Assembly: GCA_023391335.1 (NCBI GenBank)
Contig: JAEWBG010000013.1
Coordinates: 1-25,916, forward strand
DNA from: Pseudomonadota bacterium
Lineage (GTDB): Bacteria > Pseudomonadota > Gammaproteobacteria > Steroidobacterales > Steroidobacteraceae
Reading direction: 5' to 3'
DNA: 25,916 bases
In this document: positions 1 through 7,700 of the stretch, piece after piece
Numbering within the stretch: the stretch's first letter is position 1
How the letters are laid out: every line of letters begins with the position of its first letter
The notes under the pieces: model-generated
What the model saw: the letters and a program-made list of their open reading frames with translations, nothing else
What the model was told of the DNA's origin: nothing
The model's database searches: none
Position numbers and translations under genes: made by a program

Positions 1-212
1 TGGTTGGACATCACGGCATAGGCGCAGATCTCGATGGCAAAGATGCTCGATAACTCTGCTATTCGATCGATGACCCATTGCTTGCGGTGAGAGTAATCGC
101 GGCCAGCGAACTCATCCTGTCCCCACAGCCATGCCCGTCGCACGCAACGGGAGACGACGTGGTAGTACGGGGTATCTTGAAGGGAGATCAGGTGCTTGCG
201 TGCGTAGCCCAT
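1..212 (-). CDS. REP-associated tyrosine transposase (RAYT, Y1_Tnp family), N-terminal part only
   Basis: The minus strand from an ATG at 212 reads open to the window edge, giving about 70 residues. It carries the family opening YYHVVSRCVRRAWLWG followed by DYSHRKQWVIDRI and CAYAVMSN. In RAYT (Y1) transposases that last block leads straight into the HUH-type metal-binding histidines; these would lie just outside the window, so catalytic competence cannot be judged. RAYTs are single-copy, domesticated relatives of IS200/IS605 transposases that act on REP palindromes. The gene points out of the window, away from the polysaccharide operon, and the repeat-rich stretch 274-500 lies directly upstream of its start. 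Family assignment is from recognised motifs; function in repeat mobilisation is inferred. Confidence 0.82.
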   Translation of the reverse strand, partial: MGYARKHLISLQDTPYYHVVSRCVRRAWLWGQDEFAGRDYSHRKQWVIDRIAELSSIFAIEICAYAVMSN

Positions 213-273
213 GGGTGAAGCGTACGCACCGTGAATGTTTGTGGATCGCGATTATCTCGACGTCTGCGGACTA

Positions 274-500
274 ATTCGGTGGGTGTCCGGGAAAGAAGGG
301 ACTCTCTGATTTGTTGGGTGTCCAGGGGCACGAGTTCTTAGAAGGAAGCACTCGGAGTTCGTGGTCCACACGATGGATGTCCAGAGAGAAAAAGAATCTC
401 GTGCTCGGTCGTTGGGCGCGCTACACGAGAGATCGTTGGGTGTCCAAGGGGGAAGAAGATCGATTGTTGGGTGTCCAAGGGGAGAAGAAGATCGCGCATG
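274..500. repeat. Degenerate array of TGGGTGTCC repeats next to the RAYT gene
   Basis: The motif TGGGTGTCC occurs exactly at 280-288, 315-323, 437-445 and 468-476, and with one change (TGGATGTCC) at 374-382. Spacings are 35, 59, 63 and 31 bases, roughly one or two units of about 31 bases. The last two copies extend to GTTGGGTGTCCAAGGGG followed by a shared GAAGAAGATCG. No stop-free frame here looks like a protein: the short frames simply translate the repeat. The stretch between the transposase start (212) and the end of the CtlX-type gene (530) otherwise holds no recognisable gene. The array is probably RAYT-associated, an inference from proximity only. Confidence 0.7.
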
Positions 501-529
501 CCGCGAGTCGGGCTTACTGAACCGCGCTG

Positions 530-1471
530 TTAGCGCCGCGAGGGCAGATGTACCTCGGCCAACATGCATCGGACGCTGCCGCCACCATGGCGCTCGATCG
601 TCGGTATTGATGCGCTGACGATGGGGCCGCAAAGCTGAACCAGGTAATTGCGTTGTTCGGCCGATAGCGATTGTTCTGCGCTTCGAGACATGGCAAGGCG
701 CTTCTCGCCCGCGTTCGTACGAACTTCGAGCATATTGCCGGCGAAGTGCTCCATCTGCTCGAAGCTCAAGTGCACGAGCTCGTGACCGCTACGCTGCAGA
801 GAACTCAGCACTCCCGCCCTCTCGCCTTCACGAATACACTCGGTGCAGATCGCCGCAAAGTTCTCGCCAACGCACATCAATACGTTGGTGTGATAGATCG
901 CCGCGCCGCTGCGATCGTTCGCTTCGAACACGACCAATTCGTAGTCCAGTTGTTGCGCGAAATCACCGAGTACATCCATATCGGTACGCGGGGAAACGCA
1001 CGCATACGCAATTCGATTCGGACGATCCAAAACCAGACTGCCGGTCCCTTCCAGCGCTTTGCCGCTCACTTCGTAATGCGTCAGATCGATCACACGGCCG
1101 ATCCGAAACCCGTGCTGATGACTCAACGCCTCCAACAAATCCATGCGACGCTCGGCACGTCGGTTCTCAGCGAGCATCGGATACAAGACGGCAGTGCCAT
1201 CCGCATGAAAACTGACCCAGTTGTTCGGAAAGATGGAATCGGGCGTGTGGGGAGCTGGCGTGTCTTCGAACTCAATGACGTTGGCACCAGCATCACGCAA
1301 CGCAGACGCTAGCCCATTGAACTCAACGAGCGCGGCTTGCTGTACGCGTTCGTCGTCTTCATGCGATGTTGCGCTCTGAAAACGATTAGATTCGCTCGTC
1401 TGCGGATTGCCAATAAAACGCACGGGTCGAATCATCAGCACGTGCGAGGTTGATTGCGGTTCGTCAGTCAT
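530..1471 (-). CDS. ctlX: CtlX-type citrulline/dimethylarginine hydrolase (arginine deiminase-like fold)
   Basis: This 313-residue protein matches the CtlX/DDAH branch of the guanidino-group-modifying superfamily. It opens with SHVLMIRPVRF, typical of CtlX, and carries DSIFPNNWVSFH at 78-89 and EGTGSLVLDR at 141-150. IYHTNVLMC includes the likely catalytic His194, and GGGSVRCMLAEVHLP includes the likely nucleophile Cys302 near the C-terminus. Family members hydrolyse C-N bonds of citrulline, arginine or methylated arginine in the cytosol. The ATG at 1471 has a weak GAGAG site 9 bases upstream. The gene follows the QueC-like gene on the same strand after 132 bases, so co-transcription with the polysaccharide operon is possible but unproven. 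The name is by motif recall; the exact substrate is uncertain. Confidence 0.82.
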   Translation of the reverse strand: MTDEPQSTSHVLMIRPVRFIGNPQTSESNRFQSATSHEDDERVQQAALVEFNGLASALRDAGANVIEFEDTPAPHTPDSIFPNNWVSFHADGTAVLYPMLAENRRAERRMDLLEALSHQHGFRIGRVIDLTHYEVSGKALEGTGSLVLDRPNRIAYACVSPRTDMDVLGDFAQQLDYELVVFEANDRSGAAIYHTNVLMCVGENFAAICTECIREGERAGVLSSLQRSGHELVHLSFEQMEHFAGNMLEVRTNAGEKRLAMSRSAEQSLSAEQRNYLVQLCGPIVSASIPTIERHGGGSVRCMLAEVHLPSRR

Positions 1472-1603
1472 CGTGGCTGCTCTCGCAAGGCCGCTTACCT
1501 TACCTCATCGATCGCTTGCCGTCGCTTTCGGCGAGCCGCGCTCTTATGTTGCGGCCGCGACAGAACCGGTAGCGGCCGTCTGAATCGCCAACGACTGACA
1601 CTC
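1472..1603 (-). other. Intergenic spacer with a GC-only stem-loop
   Basis: The 132-base gap between the QueC-like and CtlX-type genes contains a 7-bp GC-only stem (1552-1558 pairing with 1572-1578, 13-base loop). No T-run follows it on the minus strand, so it is not a convincing intrinsic terminator. I see no clear sigma-70 or sigma-54 promoter here. An attenuator or RNA-processing site between operon and last gene is possible. Confidence 0.35.
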
Positions 1604-2425
1604 TTACGACTGCGTCGCTACCGTCGCACTCGCCCGTGAGCGCCCTCTCACGCGTCGATACAACGCACGCACCTGACCATAGAAATGCGGATGTCGCGTC
1701 AACCAGTGACGCACTCGGGGCACGACCCGCACGTGATACCTCAATCGGCTAAGCGGCGGAATGCGATCTGCCAACCCTTCATCGATGGTGTAGATGCACG
1801 GATTGCAGGTCCCGCACGGTTGTCCGCGACGAGGCCGGTGACAGAACCAAGTGAGCAGCATCAAGTCTTCGAAACCATGCAATCGCGCTTCCTCTCGCAT
1901 TTCCTGCTTCGTCTTGTCGAAGATCGGAAAGCGAAATCGTTTGAACAGCTCGTACCGACCGTCGCCCGCGTGACGAGCATCGAGGCGCGATCGCGATGCA
2001 TCCACGAGCGGCTCGAGCAGATTGCGCGCCTTGTCGTCCTTGTGGATCGAGAGCTCCATGCCGTCGATGCCATGGTGCAAACAGTAATTCGCGAGCCACT
2101 CGTACTGGCCGCCGATGAAGCCGATCTTCAGGCAGTTTTCGTAAGCCGCGTTGAGTTGCGGATCCAATTTGATCTCGGCAACGGCAGCCGTGATCGTGGG
2201 CAGTAGCCGCGCCGCCGCTTCGCGATCCTTCGACGTTAGTAACGCCCGAATCTTTTGCATCGCCTTCTGTTCTTCGGGAACGCCTGGGCGGTAGTGCAGT
2301 CGATCAATCAAGTAGTACGGCTGTACCGATTGCCTTTGCACGAGCACAGCCTGGAGTAAGCGAAAAGTCGAATCCCATCCGCCGGTCCAAAGCAGTGGGA
2401 TCGGCACAGATTGCTGCATCGTCAT
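1604..2425 (-). CDS. QueC-like PP-loop ATPase with four-cysteine zinc site, in a polysaccharide operon
   Basis: The 273-residue protein begins with an N-type ATP pyrophosphatase loop, LLWTGGWDSTFRLLQ (TGGWDST at residues 14-20). Near the C-terminus it has Cys195, Cys204, Cys207 and Cys210 (C-x8-C-x2-C-x2-C), the zinc-binding spacing of QueC, the 7-cyano-7-deazaguanine synthase that converts a carboxylate to a nitrile through amidation. It is about 40 residues longer than typical QueC, with a very basic tail. No queD, queE or queF is visible nearby; the neighbours are glycosyltransferases and an Asn-synthase-like enzyme, so amide or nitrile formation on a sugar or small molecule is more likely than queuosine synthesis (inference). 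The chosen ATG has GGGAA 7 bases upstream; a longer frame from a GTG at 2461 lacks any ribosome site. Confidence 0.78.
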   Translation of the reverse strand: MTMQQSVPIPLLWTGGWDSTFRLLQAVLVQRQSVQPYYLIDRLHYRPGVPEEQKAMQKIRALLTSKDREAAARLLPTITAAVAEIKLDPQLNAAYENCLKIGFIGGQYEWLANYCLHHGIDGMELSIHKDDKARNLLEPLVDASRSRLDARHAGDGRYELFKRFRFPIFDKTKQEMREEARLHGFEDLMLLTWFCHRPRRGQPCGTCNPCIYTIDEGLADRIPPLSRLRYHVRVVPRVRHWLTRHPHFYGQVRALYRRVRGRSRASATVATQS

Positions 2426-2512
2426 TGTCGAATTCCCATGGTTGCGGCCTCTTTGCCACACAGTCGGGCTGCAATGCCCAGATCGTCTCGCGAGTTCCGG
2501 CGACGCGGAAAG

Positions 2513-3712
2513 CTAAGACCGCAGGTCCGACTGTATCAACGCTCGAAATTCCGACACCATCGCATCGAGACTGAAACGTTGCAGCACGGTGGCCCTACCG
2601 TGTTGCGCAAGCAACGCGCGAGATGATTTCGATACGACCATACTTTCAAGCTGAACTATCAGTTCGTTTAGATCACCGATGCGGAATGTCCGCCCACCGC
2701 CATCGCGCACCATCTCGGGCATGCCGCCGATAGCACTGCACACAACCGGGCATTCCATTGCCAATGCTTCAAGTGCCGCGTTCGAGAACGTCTCCACCGC
2801 CGTCGAGGTCAGCACGAAAACGTCCATTGCAGCGAGATACGGTCGCACGTCGGAAGCGGCCCCACAGAAGCAAATCCGTTCATCGAGCTTCAGATCGGCA
2901 CCGAGGCGTCGCAAAGCAGATTTCTGCGGCCCGTCGCCAACGAGGAGTACACCTATGTCGTGGCCACGTTGGACCAAGGCTGCGGCGGCCCTGAGCAAAA
3001 GATCGTGCGACTTTTCTGGCCGCAACACACCCACTGTGCCGATCACTATGCGTTGTGCCGGCCATTCAGGAACTCGAAACGGCTCGACTTGATTGCGCGA
3101 GAAATGCTCGGTGTCCACGCCGTTGTACAGCACGGAGCTGGACGGCGCTCGGCGCCGCAAATGCTGCGAGCGCCACAAACCCCGCTGATATTCGGCTCCG
3201 AAGATGAGCCAGTCCATCGTTCGCAACAGAGGTCGATACAGCACGAGCTGAATCTTGGCCTTGCGGGTGTTGAAATCAGTCGTATTCAGAGAGGCGAGAA
3301 AACGGACACTGCCCGCTCGGCGCATGATTCTTTTGAGGAGCGCCGCATACAGCATCGCGTACAGATTGACGGCAACGATCGTATCGATGTGCTTGCTTGC
3401 GACGACCTCTGCGAGCCGTCGCAGCGCGGAGGCCGAGAACTTCCCGCGCCGCTCCAAGTTAAGCAGTTCAACTTTCGAATCGAACTGCTCTTTCAATGGA
3501 TCGGGCCCATTGAGGTAGGCCACCGTGACATGCCGTTCTTCTCGCACCAATGCATTGGAGAGTTTGACGACCTTGCGCTCCGATCCGCCGATGCTGAGCG
3601 TACTTAGCAAGAACAACACACGCTCACCGCGAGTCACGACGCGGTCTGCCGCAATTGACCGCGGACGTTCGGCGATCGCGCCAACCGCAGCAGAATCAGC
3701 TTGCTCGAGCAT
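2513..3712 (-). CDS. GT4-family (GT-B fold) glycosyltransferase
   Basis: This 399-residue protein transfers a sugar from a nucleotide-sugar donor to a growing lipid-linked glycan on the cytoplasmic side. The N-terminal domain starts near residue 30 with RVLFLLSTLSIGGSERKVV (glycine-rich acceptor-side loop at 41-47). The C-terminal donor domain has GTVGVLRPEKSHDLLLRA at 225-242 and the E-x7-E retaining motif, Glu307 and Glu315, in ETFSNAALEALA. The first 29 residues are a non-conserved extension. It overlaps the upstream asparagine-synthase-like gene by 17 bases, which supports translational coupling within the operon. The linkage made cannot be told from sequence. Confidence 0.88.
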   Translation of the reverse strand: MLEQADSAAVGAIAERPRSIAADRVVTRGERVLFLLSTLSIGGSERKVVKLSNALVREERHVTVAYLNGPDPLKEQFDSKVELLNLERRGKFSASALRRLAEVVASKHIDTIVAVNLYAMLYAALLKRIMRRAGSVRFLASLNTTDFNTRKAKIQLVLYRPLLRTMDWLIFGAEYQRGLWRSQHLRRRAPSSSVLYNGVDTEHFSRNQVEPFRVPEWPAQRIVIGTVGVLRPEKSHDLLLRAAAALVQRGHDIGVLLVGDGPQKSALRRLGADLKLDERICFCGAASDVRPYLAAMDVFVLTSTAVETFSNAALEALAMECPVVCSAIGGMPEMVRDGGGRTFRIGDLNELIVQLESMVVSKSSRALLAQHGRATVLQRFSLDAMVSEFRALIQSDLRS

Positions 3713-5672
3713 GACTCGTCAGAGCGACTCGCTCGCCCTGCCACTTTTCCAACCATGCCTGGAACATCAGCACATTCCATAAATGCGAATGCCAATTGGC
3801 CTGTCCGGAAAGGTGCTGCCGCCAGCGGCGCTGCACCATCGTCGCGTCCAAATAGCCTTCCTGACGTAACCGATACGAATCGATCAGACTCGAGGCCCAT
3901 GCGCGCAGATCGGTGCGCAACCATCGGGCGATCGGCACGGCAAACCCTTTTTTCGGCCGATCGATCAGATCTCTCGGAATGTGTCGCGACAGCAGTTCGC
4001 GCAACACCCATTTGCCGCGCCCATCTTTCATGAGAATTGACGATGGGATTTGCCATGCTGCCTTGGCAACATCGACGTCCAAAATCGGTACGCGCGTTTC
4101 GAGCGAGACAGCCATTGCGGCGCGATCGACCTTCACCAATATATCGTCGGGCAGATAGCAGCACGTATCGAAGTGCATCATCTGCTTCAGGCCATCCGCA
4201 TGCTGCAGCCGAATTGCATCCGGCATTTCCAAATCGAGTGCACTGACGCCAAGAACCGGCTGATGCGGCAATTGCCAACGTTTCAGTCCCACACGGTAGA
4301 AATCGCGCAGAGTGGCGGCTGCCCATCGCGAAGAACGCTCGTGCAAACGATCTGCGATGCCGTGGGCCTGGCCGCGCGCCAAGATGTTCGCCGGACTCGT
4401 CGCCAATTGCAGCGCGCCGAGCGGAATTCTCTCGACGATCGCGCGACCTCCGGCCCGCAGTGCATGCGGCACTCGACTCAAACTCTGCCATTTGTTCATT
4501 GCGATGCGATAACGCCCGTATCCGCCGAACAGCTCATCGCCACCATCGCCCGATAGCGCCACCGTGACATCTCGCCGCGCCAGTTTACTTACGAGATACG
4601 TAGGAATTTGCGACTGGTCCGCGAAAGGCTCGTCATAGATCTGCGGCAACAGCGGGATCACGTCCAGGCAATCGCGCGGCGTCACCGTATATTCGGTGTG
4701 GTGCGTCCCCAAGTGCTTCGCGACCGCACGGGCGAACGGCGACTCGTCGTACTCGGTTTCAGTGAATCCGATGGAAAAGGTGCGCACGGGCTGTGAAGCC
4801 GCCTTCTGCATCAATGCGACGACAAGCGACGAATCGGTGCCGCCCGAAAGAAACGCGCCGAGCGGCACGTCTGCAATCATTTGGCGCCCGACCGACGCCG
4901 TAAGCGCACGTTCAACGCGAGCGAGTGCGTCTTCCGCGCTCATCGAAGACTCAGCCCCCGACTCGAATAGCCGTTCCGGACGCCAGTAACGCTGTTCGTC
5001 GATTCGAAAGCCGTCGTTGCGAACTTGCACTCGCACAAAGGCGCCGGCCAAAAGCTTGCGAATGCCCTTGAAGATGCTGAACGGCGCAGGGATGTAGTCC
5101 TGCTGCATCATGAGAGCCAATGCGTCGCGATCGATTTCATTGGTCCACGCCGGATGCATGCGCAGCGCTTTGAGTTCGGATCCGAACAACAACGTGCGAC
5201 CCATCACGCCGAAGTAAAGCGGCTTCTCGCCGAAGCGATCTCGGGCGAGCACGAGCGTTCTCTCCTGCCGGTCCCACAATGCGAACGCGAACATGCCGGC
5301 ACTGCGCTCGAGCGTTCGCTCCAGACCCCATTGCTCCACCGCAGCGAGCAACACCTCGGTATCCGATCCACCTTTGAAACGGCTTCCCAACGCCATCAAC
5401 TCGTGACGCAGATCCCGATAGTTGTAGATCTCGCCATTGAACACGATGACGTAGCGGTCGCTCGCGGAAAACATCGGCTGATGGCCCAACGGCGACAAAT
5501 CGAGAATGGACAGGCGACGATGACACAATGCGATGCCGGCGCCGGGATCGCTCCATACTCCCTCGTCGTCCGGCCCCCGATGCGCAATCGCCGCAGCCAT
5601 CGCGGGAAGCACCGTTGCATTTTCAAAGTCGCTGACTGGATCGCGACTCAAAAACCCAGCGAGACCGCACAT
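3696..5672 (-). CDS. asnB: Glutamine-dependent asparagine synthase-like amidotransferase
   Basis: The 658-residue protein has the full two-domain AsnB architecture. The class II glutaminase domain starts with Cys2 (MCGLAGF, nucleophile after Met removal) and has RRLSILDLS at 52-60, FNGEIYNY at 78-85 and GGSDTE at 101-106. The synthetase domain has the ATP pyrophosphate loop SGGTDSS at 276-282 and VTVALSGDGGDELFGGYGRYR. It releases ammonia from glutamine and transfers it to an ATP-activated carboxylate. In polysaccharide clusters such relatives (for example WbpS of Pseudomonas aeruginosa O-antigen) amidate uronic acids, the likely role here rather than free asparagine synthesis. The ATG directly follows the upstream TAG and has a strong GGAGG 8 bases before it. 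Similar enzymes are common in exosortase-A-associated EPS loci. Confidence 0.9.
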   Translation of the reverse strand: MCGLAGFLSRDPVSDFENATVLPAMAAAIAHRGPDDEGVWSDPGAGIALCHRRLSILDLSPLGHQPMFSASDRYVIVFNGEIYNYRDLRHELMALGSRFKGGSDTEVLLAAVEQWGLERTLERSAGMFAFALWDRQERTLVLARDRFGEKPLYFGVMGRTLLFGSELKALRMHPAWTNEIDRDALALMMQQDYIPAPFSIFKGIRKLLAGAFVRVQVRNDGFRIDEQRYWRPERLFESGAESSMSAEDALARVERALTASVGRQMIADVPLGAFLSGGTDSSLVVALMQKAASQPVRTFSIGFTETEYDESPFARAVAKHLGTHHTEYTVTPRDCLDVIPLLPQIYDEPFADQSQIPTYLVSKLARRDVTVALSGDGGDELFGGYGRYRIAMNKWQSLSRVPHALRAGGRAIVERIPLGALQLATSPANILARGQAHGIADRLHERSSRWAAATLRDFYRVGLKRWQLPHQPVLGVSALDLEMPDAIRLQHADGLKQMMHFDTCCYLPDDILVKVDRAAMAVSLETRVPILDVDVAKAAWQIPSSILMKDGRGKWVLRELLSRHIPRDLIDRPKKGFAVPIARWLRTDLRAWASSLIDSYRLRQEGYLDATMVQRRWRQHLSGQANWHSHLWNVLMFQAWLEKWQGERVALTSHARAS

Positions 5673-7700
5673 CTAAGAAACCTCCATTGCATCGTCCTTC
5701 GCGACCTTCTCGCGCTCAGTCCGTGCAAATTGGATCTTGAATTGAGTAACGAGACGCACCGGACCATTGATGACTCCGTGTGCACGCACGGTTGTTGTTG
5801 CTGTGCGCGTATCGAAAGCACGCGAGATCCATCCGAGCGGCGGCGATTCAGAGCCGCGATGCAGCTCGAGCTCGAGTTCTTTCGGCAACTCACCCGTCAT
5901 CGCGATGTCATCGACCGTGGCGGCCAACGCCCTACCCGAGACAGTCACCTCGCATGACTCCGCAAAGTGCCAAAACAGCTCCGCCTTATGCGAGCCTCGA
6001 CACTGGATTTCATCGATGACAGTGAGTATCCCCGCCGCCCTATCGAACGAGAGCTCGCGGCAATGCAGAACCGGGTCGCTCAACCGCTTGTAACCGTCGT
6101 GCTCCGCACGCCAGCGCTGAATTGCACCGGACTCATCGAATTCGACCAGCCGCGTGCGCGCGTGTCGCGTCCATAGAAAGTTTCCGCCGCTCACGGATTG
6201 GTCCTGTTCATCGATCCGCAACGTGTTGTGTGCGGACGTGCCACGGAAGTAGTCGCGCCACTGCTTCTGAGTGTGATACGCGAACGTTCCCGAATCGATG
6301 AGCAACTCACGTCCGCCTGCGCTTAACGTAAACGACAGCGCATCCGCGTGACCGTGAGCGGCGATCGACAGAAACCCTAGCGGGCCGGCGTCCGCAACGA
6401 TCTTGATCTCGCGCACTGTCTCGAACTTCGCCCCAAGAATGTAATACCCAGCATCCGGGAAGCGAGTCTTGATGGGCAACTGTGATGGACTCGCATCAAG
6501 GCTTGTATATGCATCTGCGGCTGCATCGCCCAAGAACCACCGGCTCTTATCGTCGAAGTAGGCGCCCGCTTTGAACTTGTACTCTGTGCAATCGAACAAG
6601 ACGGCACCCGTTGCGAGCAACGAGCGGTACACATCGAGGCTCGGCGCGGGGTCTAGCGGAGCGATGATTGCATCGTCCGCATCGCCGAAATTCGGTACGT
6701 GTCCGCCCACGTCCATGATGCTCGCGATGTAGTCCAGCATGCTTCGCAAACGCTGCCAGTATTGCGCACTGAACTCGGCGTGGTTCTTGCGAGCTATGAG
6801 CCCGGCCATCAGCAGCATCTCTGCAACTTCGTAGTGGTACCAATTCGCCTGCTCGCGATTGACACCGTCCGGATAGTTTTGGAGCAAGGCCTGCTCTTCA
6901 AACTCGGCGTGCGACTGCCGTTGCCATTGAAGGCTGCGTTTCCAGAACGGCCACGTCGTCGCAGCGACGAACAATCCGCATAGCTCCCCTAATAGGTGAT
7001 TGTTCGCTGACGAGAATCGCGACAAATGACTCGCGATGAACGCGCAGTGCTGGTGGATACTCGCAAGCCAGCGCTTCTGAAACGTCTGACCCGTCGCGCC
7101 TCGAAACAGTGGCGACTCAAGTCCGCCCAGCAGCTGCCATGCGAACGACCAGTTCAACAGTCGAATCGCGTGCTCGAGACTGCTCGTCCAGTGGACCCCC
7201 AACCGATGTGGGCATTGAGCGAACCACGATTCAAGAAGCGTTTGGCAACCGTGTGCATACTTCTCGTCCCGGGTGAGATGCCACGCCTGCGACAGCGTGA
7301 CCAGCTGCGCGTGACGGCTCGGTTCCCATAAGTACTTGATGTCGCCGACGAGCTGCTCGTCGCGGTAGTCCAATGTCTTGCCGAATACCAGAGGTGCGAT
7401 GCGACCGGTTTTCGGGTCCCGATTCCACTGAGGCGGGAATCCGAGCGGAGCTGCGCGCATTGCGAACACCGAGAAGTGCCCGGCCAAAATCATGTCGGCA
7501 GCCTGCGAGTATTTGCGCACTTCGAACTGCTTGGGCAAATCCTCAACCCACGCACGGCCGACTTCGCTCAAGCGTGGCGCTGGCGTGTCCGCGACCAGTC
7601 CGACCTTCTCGATGCTGGCCTGAAGTTTCTGCTTGATTCGATAGCCTACTTCCGGCGCACTCATCGCGCTCAGACGACGCACCGCCCACGCGAGGTTCAT
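5673..7700 (-). CDS. Heparinase II/III family polysaccharide lyase-like protein
   Basis: At 675 residues this has the usual two parts. The helical (alpha/alpha toroid) N-terminal region spans about residues 60-350, with SSANNHLLGEL at 231-241 and NWYHYEVAEM at 286-295 where family catalytic Asn, His and Tyr lie. A beta-sandwich region runs from about 400, with HGHADALSF at 449-457 and RGTSAHNTL at 486-494. Family members cleave uronic-acid-containing polysaccharides by beta-elimination. No signal peptide is visible (start MNLAWAVRRLSAMSAPEVGYR), unusual for a lyase but common for EPS-cluster members, where the role is unclear. The ATG overlaps the stop of the upstream gene (ATGA) and has GAGG 6 bases before it; its own TAG abuts the next ATG. 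Confidence 0.87.
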   Translation of the reverse strand: MNLAWAVRRLSAMSAPEVGYRIKQKLQASIEKVGLVADTPAPRLSEVGRAWVEDLPKQFEVRKYSQAADMILAGHFSVFAMRAAPLGFPPQWNRDPKTGRIAPLVFGKTLDYRDEQLVGDIKYLWEPSRHAQLVTLSQAWHLTRDEKYAHGCQTLLESWFAQCPHRLGVHWTSSLEHAIRLLNWSFAWQLLGGLESPLFRGATGQTFQKRWLASIHQHCAFIASHLSRFSSANNHLLGELCGLFVAATTWPFWKRSLQWQRQSHAEFEEQALLQNYPDGVNREQANWYHYEVAEMLLMAGLIARKNHAEFSAQYWQRLRSMLDYIASIMDVGGHVPNFGDADDAIIAPLDPAPSLDVYRSLLATGAVLFDCTEYKFKAGAYFDDKSRWFLGDAAADAYTSLDASPSQLPIKTRFPDAGYYILGAKFETVREIKIVADAGPLGFLSIAAHGHADALSFTLSAGGRELLIDSGTFAYHTQKQWRDYFRGTSAHNTLRIDEQDQSVSGGNFLWTRHARTRLVEFDESGAIQRWRAEHDGYKRLSDPVLHCRELSFDRAAGILTVIDEIQCRGSHKAELFWHFAESCEVTVSGRALAATVDDIAMTGELPKELELELHRGSESPPLGWISRAFDTRTATTTVRAHGVINGPVRLVTQFKIQFARTEREKVAKDDAMEVS

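Noticed and set aside
274..500. CRISPR-like array
   Set aside because: The conserved unit is only about 9-17 bases, spacing is irregular (31-63) and no Cas gene is present; it fits a decayed tandem repeat better.
1481..1500. Sigma-54 promoter for the CtlX-type gene
   Set aside because: A GCAAGG...CC pattern is present but spacing is 11 rather than 10 bases and the -24 element is poor.
3634..4491. 285-codon minus-strand frame
   Set aside because: Overlaps the asparagine-synthase-like gene in another frame; composition is shadow-like and no motif is seen.
5025..5957. 310-codon plus-strand frame
   Set aside because: It is antisense to the asparagine-synthase-like and heparinase-like genes, has no recognisable motif, and reads as a low-complexity shadow of GC-rich coding sequence.
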